Shown here: piece after piece, positions 61,932-64,000 of the stretch | How positions within the stretch are numbered: position 1 is the stretch's first letter | How the letters are laid out: the number at the start of each line of letters is the position of its first letter | Assembly: GCA_023421505.1 (NCBI GenBank) | Contig: JAEZTJ010000068.1 | Coordinates: 1 to 64,000, forward strand | Source: Bacillota bacterium | GTDB taxonomy: Bacteria; Bacillota; Clostridia; Lachnospirales; Lachnospiraceae | Reading direction: 5' to 3' | DNA: 64,000 nucleotides | Notes under the pieces: generated by a model | The model's input: only the letters and a program-made list of their open reading frames with translations | What the model was told of the DNA's origin: nothing | Database searches by the model: none | Position numbers and translations under genes: made by a program

Positions 61932-62160
61932 AATTATATCGTTGAATCTTTATGAATAGAGAATTAAGACCCATTAATGATGGATATTATAAGTGGATAA
62001 GAGGGCATGGATAGGAGCAACAAGGAGATATATATTATTATTTATACAATATAATTCTATCTACATGTGAATTGTTTATAAAGATTGCGGTACCGATGAA
62101 AATATCTAATAAAGGGGGTAAAGTGGGTAAGATTCTATTATCACACTAGCATATCATACC
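61932..62160. other. Intergenic region with LacI-operator-like core
   Basis: GCGGTACCG at 62087-62095, followed by ATGAAAAT, shares its 9-bp core with the operator at 3337. No promoter of good quality and no gene follows, so the match may be chance. Confidence 0.3.
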
Positions 62161-62163
62161 TAT

Positions 62164-62206
62164 CCTTTGAATTAGTTTGTGCCTGCCCTTTGAATTAGTT
62201 TGTGCC
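62164..62206 (+). repeat. Two exact 20-bp direct repeats
   Basis: CCTTTGAATTAGTTTGTGCC at 62164-62183 and again at 62187-62206, a 23-bp period. An inverted partial copy (GCACAAAC) lies at about 62219, and a perfect 11-bp inverted repeat GTGTGAATTAT / ATAATTCACAC at 62234-62263. The block looks like the end of a lost mobile element. Confidence 0.75.
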
Positions 62207-62324
62207 GAGGATTACGCATGCACAAACTTTCATGTGTGAATTATGCTTTTTAATAATTCACACTACCCCCCCTCTACCTTGTTGCTATGTAGTATAAAAA
62301 TTCCGTCACCACGCAAGAACCACT

Positions 62325-62460
62325 GTTAACAAAATTTGCATCTGATTATCTACGTAAGTATGAAGATAGAGCAGATGTAGAAAAGTAAAATCTTATACGT
62401 GAGAATAATCCTGATATACTTTTGAAGATGCTGAGAGATAAATGTGATGTGTTAAATTAA
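62325..62460 (+). pseudogene. Unidentified coding remnant
   Basis: One frame reads KFASDYLRKYEDRADVEK, a TAA, then NLIRENNPDILLKMLRDKCD and a stop at 62458. The protein-like sequence, split by one nonsense codon and lacking a start, suggests the tail of a decayed gene, perhaps from the same lost element as the repeats to the left. Family not recognised. Confidence 0.35.
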
Positions 62461-62504
62461 CTTCTTATCTATCGACAAGGGAAATTCTGTTGTCCTCACT
62501 CCTC

Positions 62505-63380
62505 CTATTGGGAGCGCATATTATGTATACCTGAAGCGATAGTTTTTTCAATCCAGTCATTAATAACAGTATACTCTTTCATCCTTCTCCAGAAAAGTTT
62601 TGTAAGATTTGAATGAAGACCGCCTTTTATTATTAACAATTTTCCTAATCCACTATAAATTTCATTAATCTTATTCACAAATGACTCGGAATTAGTCGGT
62701 TCTACTAACGGATCGCAATCTCCGTGTATACACAATATGGGAATATATGTATTTTGCTTCAAATATAGGTATGGGTTAGCCTTATTTCTATTTTCTTTTG
62801 TCAACACAAAGTCACTTATAGTCTTGTTAATATATTCATTCTTACACTTGGTAAAATTAATAGGGCCACTGATACTTATTACGCCTTTAATTAACTCCTT
62901 GCCTAATTCCATCTCGTCCAAAACATCACTGTAGGCGAGATATGCTGCTAGGTGTGCACCTGCAGACTGTCCAACAAGTATAACCTTATCGTAACAGGAT
63001 CCCTGTCCTTTTAGCCGTTTTATTCCTAATTTAAAAGCACTTACAGTATCCTCAATCTGTGCTGGAAAGGTATTCTTGGGAACCTTACGATAATCTGCAA
63101 CTATTGTGGTATAACCAAGACTGGCAAAAAAATATCCAACAAATCTGAATGCATTAGAGCTACCTTGCTTCCACCCACCGCCATGGTAAAAAAATATAGC
63201 AGCATTTTTTCTTTGACTGTGCCTAGGTTTGATTATTATGATATTTTGCTTCTTATCAGATCCATAATGATAAGTTTCCTTTTCATATTTATGATTACCT
63301 GATAAATTAGACATGAGAACCTTTGTAAGCAAATAAGGAATTGATATATACTCTCGAAATTTATAACTATTATTGGTCAT
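62505..63380 (-). CDS. HSL-type alpha/beta hydrolase (esterase)
   Basis: The protein has 291 residues; ATG 63380 follows GGAGGAG. Motifs: oxyanion loop FFYHGGGWKQGSS, nucleophile Ser in VGQSAGAHLAAYLAYS, acid Asp in CIHGDCDPLVEP and His in KGGLHSNLTKLF. The HGGGW pattern places it with hormone-sensitive-lipase-like esterases/carboxylesterases of short-chain esters. No signal peptide. Single gene; neighbours give no clue to substrate. Confidence 0.9.
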   Translation of the reverse strand: MTNNSYKFREYISIPYLLTKVLMSNLSGNHKYEKETYHYGSDKKQNIIIIKPRHSQRKNAAIFFYHGGGWKQGSSNAFRFVGYFFASLGYTTIVADYRKVPKNTFPAQIEDTVSAFKLGIKRLKGQGSCYDKVILVGQSAGAHLAAYLAYSDVLDEMELGKELIKGVISISGPINFTKCKNEYINKTISDFVLTKENRNKANPYLYLKQNTYIPILCIHGDCDPLVEPTNSESFVNKINEIYSGLGKLLIIKGGLHSNLTKLFWRRMKEYTVINDWIEKTIASGIHNMRSQ

Positions 63381-63392
63381 ACGCTCCTCCAA

Positions 63393-63827
63393 GATTTTTA
63401 CAATACTATTTCCCTATTATCATTCTTATTAAATATAATTACAAGATCTTAACGGAAAATTTGACTGTAATTTAAAAGTTTATAAATATCCGGTAGCTTT
63501 GTACATCATAGTAAGCACGACCTTATCCTTATAGTATGCTACCGTACGGAGACTTGTCACAATATATGAAATTATACTACAATTTCTAACTCAAAAGCTA
63601 GAGAGATTTACTAAAATTATTAAATACACCTAGGATTAAGAAGGATGCATAATGTTACCTAAGCAAAGATCAGATGGAAACTGTCAGCAGTCGGTCAGGT
63701 TGTTGCCTGCAAGGTATTTGATAGGCAATCGTGAATATGAACTGGTTATTTGGCTAAAAGGATTGCAACATTTAACCATGTAGGTTAGAATTAAGAAATA
63801 TAGGAAAAGCAGCTATTAAACTTATAG
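63393..63827. other. Region without a supportable gene
   Basis: Short interrupted frames only; no terminator or RNA motif recognised. It probably includes the decayed N-terminal part of the fragment that follows. Confidence 0.4.
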
Positions 63828-64000
63828 GCTTTGAAACCGTATCGTAATGGCTATTATGGCTCAAGCAAATTAGAACAGCAATATCTTAAAACCATGTTAA
63901 AAAAAATGACATCTGTTTTGGAAGGAGCTGTGAAAGAAGCGCAAGAACAAGATATTATTCATACAGATTTCCCTAAAGAATGTATTGAAGCTATGCTGCT
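63828..64000 (+). pseudogene. C-terminal part of a TetR-like regulator, runs off the window
   Basis: After an in-frame TAG the frame is open to the window end: KPYRNGYYGSSKLEQQYLKT, then LEGAVKEAQEQDIIHTDFPK. This resembles the ligand domain of TetR/AcrR-type regulators. No helix-turn-helix or start codon with a ribosome site precedes it, so it is probably truncated at the N-terminus. Right end not seen. Confidence 0.45.

Noticed and set aside
1..64000. CRISPR array, rRNA or tRNA genes
   Set aside because: No regularly spaced repeats of CRISPR length, no rRNA-like conserved blocks and no convincing tRNA cloverleaf noticed on reading both strands.

Overview
This 64 kb window looks like chromosomal DNA of a low-GC, Gram-positive, saccharolytic anaerobe, most likely a Lachnospiraceae-type clostridium. 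That is inferred from the AT-rich sequence, strong AGGAGG ribosome sites, and many one-component regulators beside glycosidases, ABC sugar importers without their own ATPase, EFR1 ferredoxin, CD3324, DUF3795 and SdpRI genes. No rRNA, tRNA or CRISPR array was seen. There is no single clearly new defence or mobile system; the unusual content is regulatory architecture, degenerate enzymes and one giant secreted protein.

Layout. 1-3060 is a graveyard of mobile DNA: a Crp-like regulator with a small HTH gene, a parA start fused to a broken transposase, the frameshifted tail of a conjugative-element methyltransferase-like gene, and the 3' end of a group II intron. 3300-7661 holds a LacI regulator and an aminotransferase/oxidoreductase pair; the same operator-like sequence lies just after the -10 box of a strong promoter in front of each. 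8000-16700 is a string of small modules: CD3324 protein, alpha/beta hydrolase, subtilisin-like lipoprotein followed by a VanRS-like two-component pair, AraC + PPOX flavoprotein, PadR + Ntn hydrolase.

16805-23509 is a sugar-catabolic locus: a divergent AraC regulator, then xylose-isomerase-like protein, PfkB kinase, class II aldolase and GH3 glycosidase. Together they suggest isomerisation, phosphorylation and aldol cleavage of a sugar released from a beta-glycoside. 23887-26116 holds an EFR1 flavodoxin/ferredoxin behind a MerR-type promoter, an ECF-like sigma factor and a DUF3795 protein. 26249-35963 is a transport and ester-hydrolysis operon (solute-binding lipoprotein, two permeases, three alpha/beta hydrolases, an MFS transporter) next to an AraC-type response regulator with a degenerate receiver. 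36401-46756 encodes a secreted protein of about 3450 residues.

46846-50637 has an autoregulated sdpR-sdpI pair with a striking operator array, then a NarL-type two-component system. 50833-55211 carries an AGE-family lipoprotein, a rubrerythrin-like protein that appears to have lost iron ligands, and a GH43 glycosidase. 55580-60370 holds MarR + SDR genes and a LytTR-DUF3021-ABC transporter operon. 60459-61931 pairs an HxlR regulator with a stand-alone GAPDH gene. The right end has repeats, gene debris, an HSL-type esterase and the fragment of a TetR-like gene running off the window.

Functions are assigned from motifs read by eye; no database search was run. Start codons were chosen from visible ribosome-binding sites.
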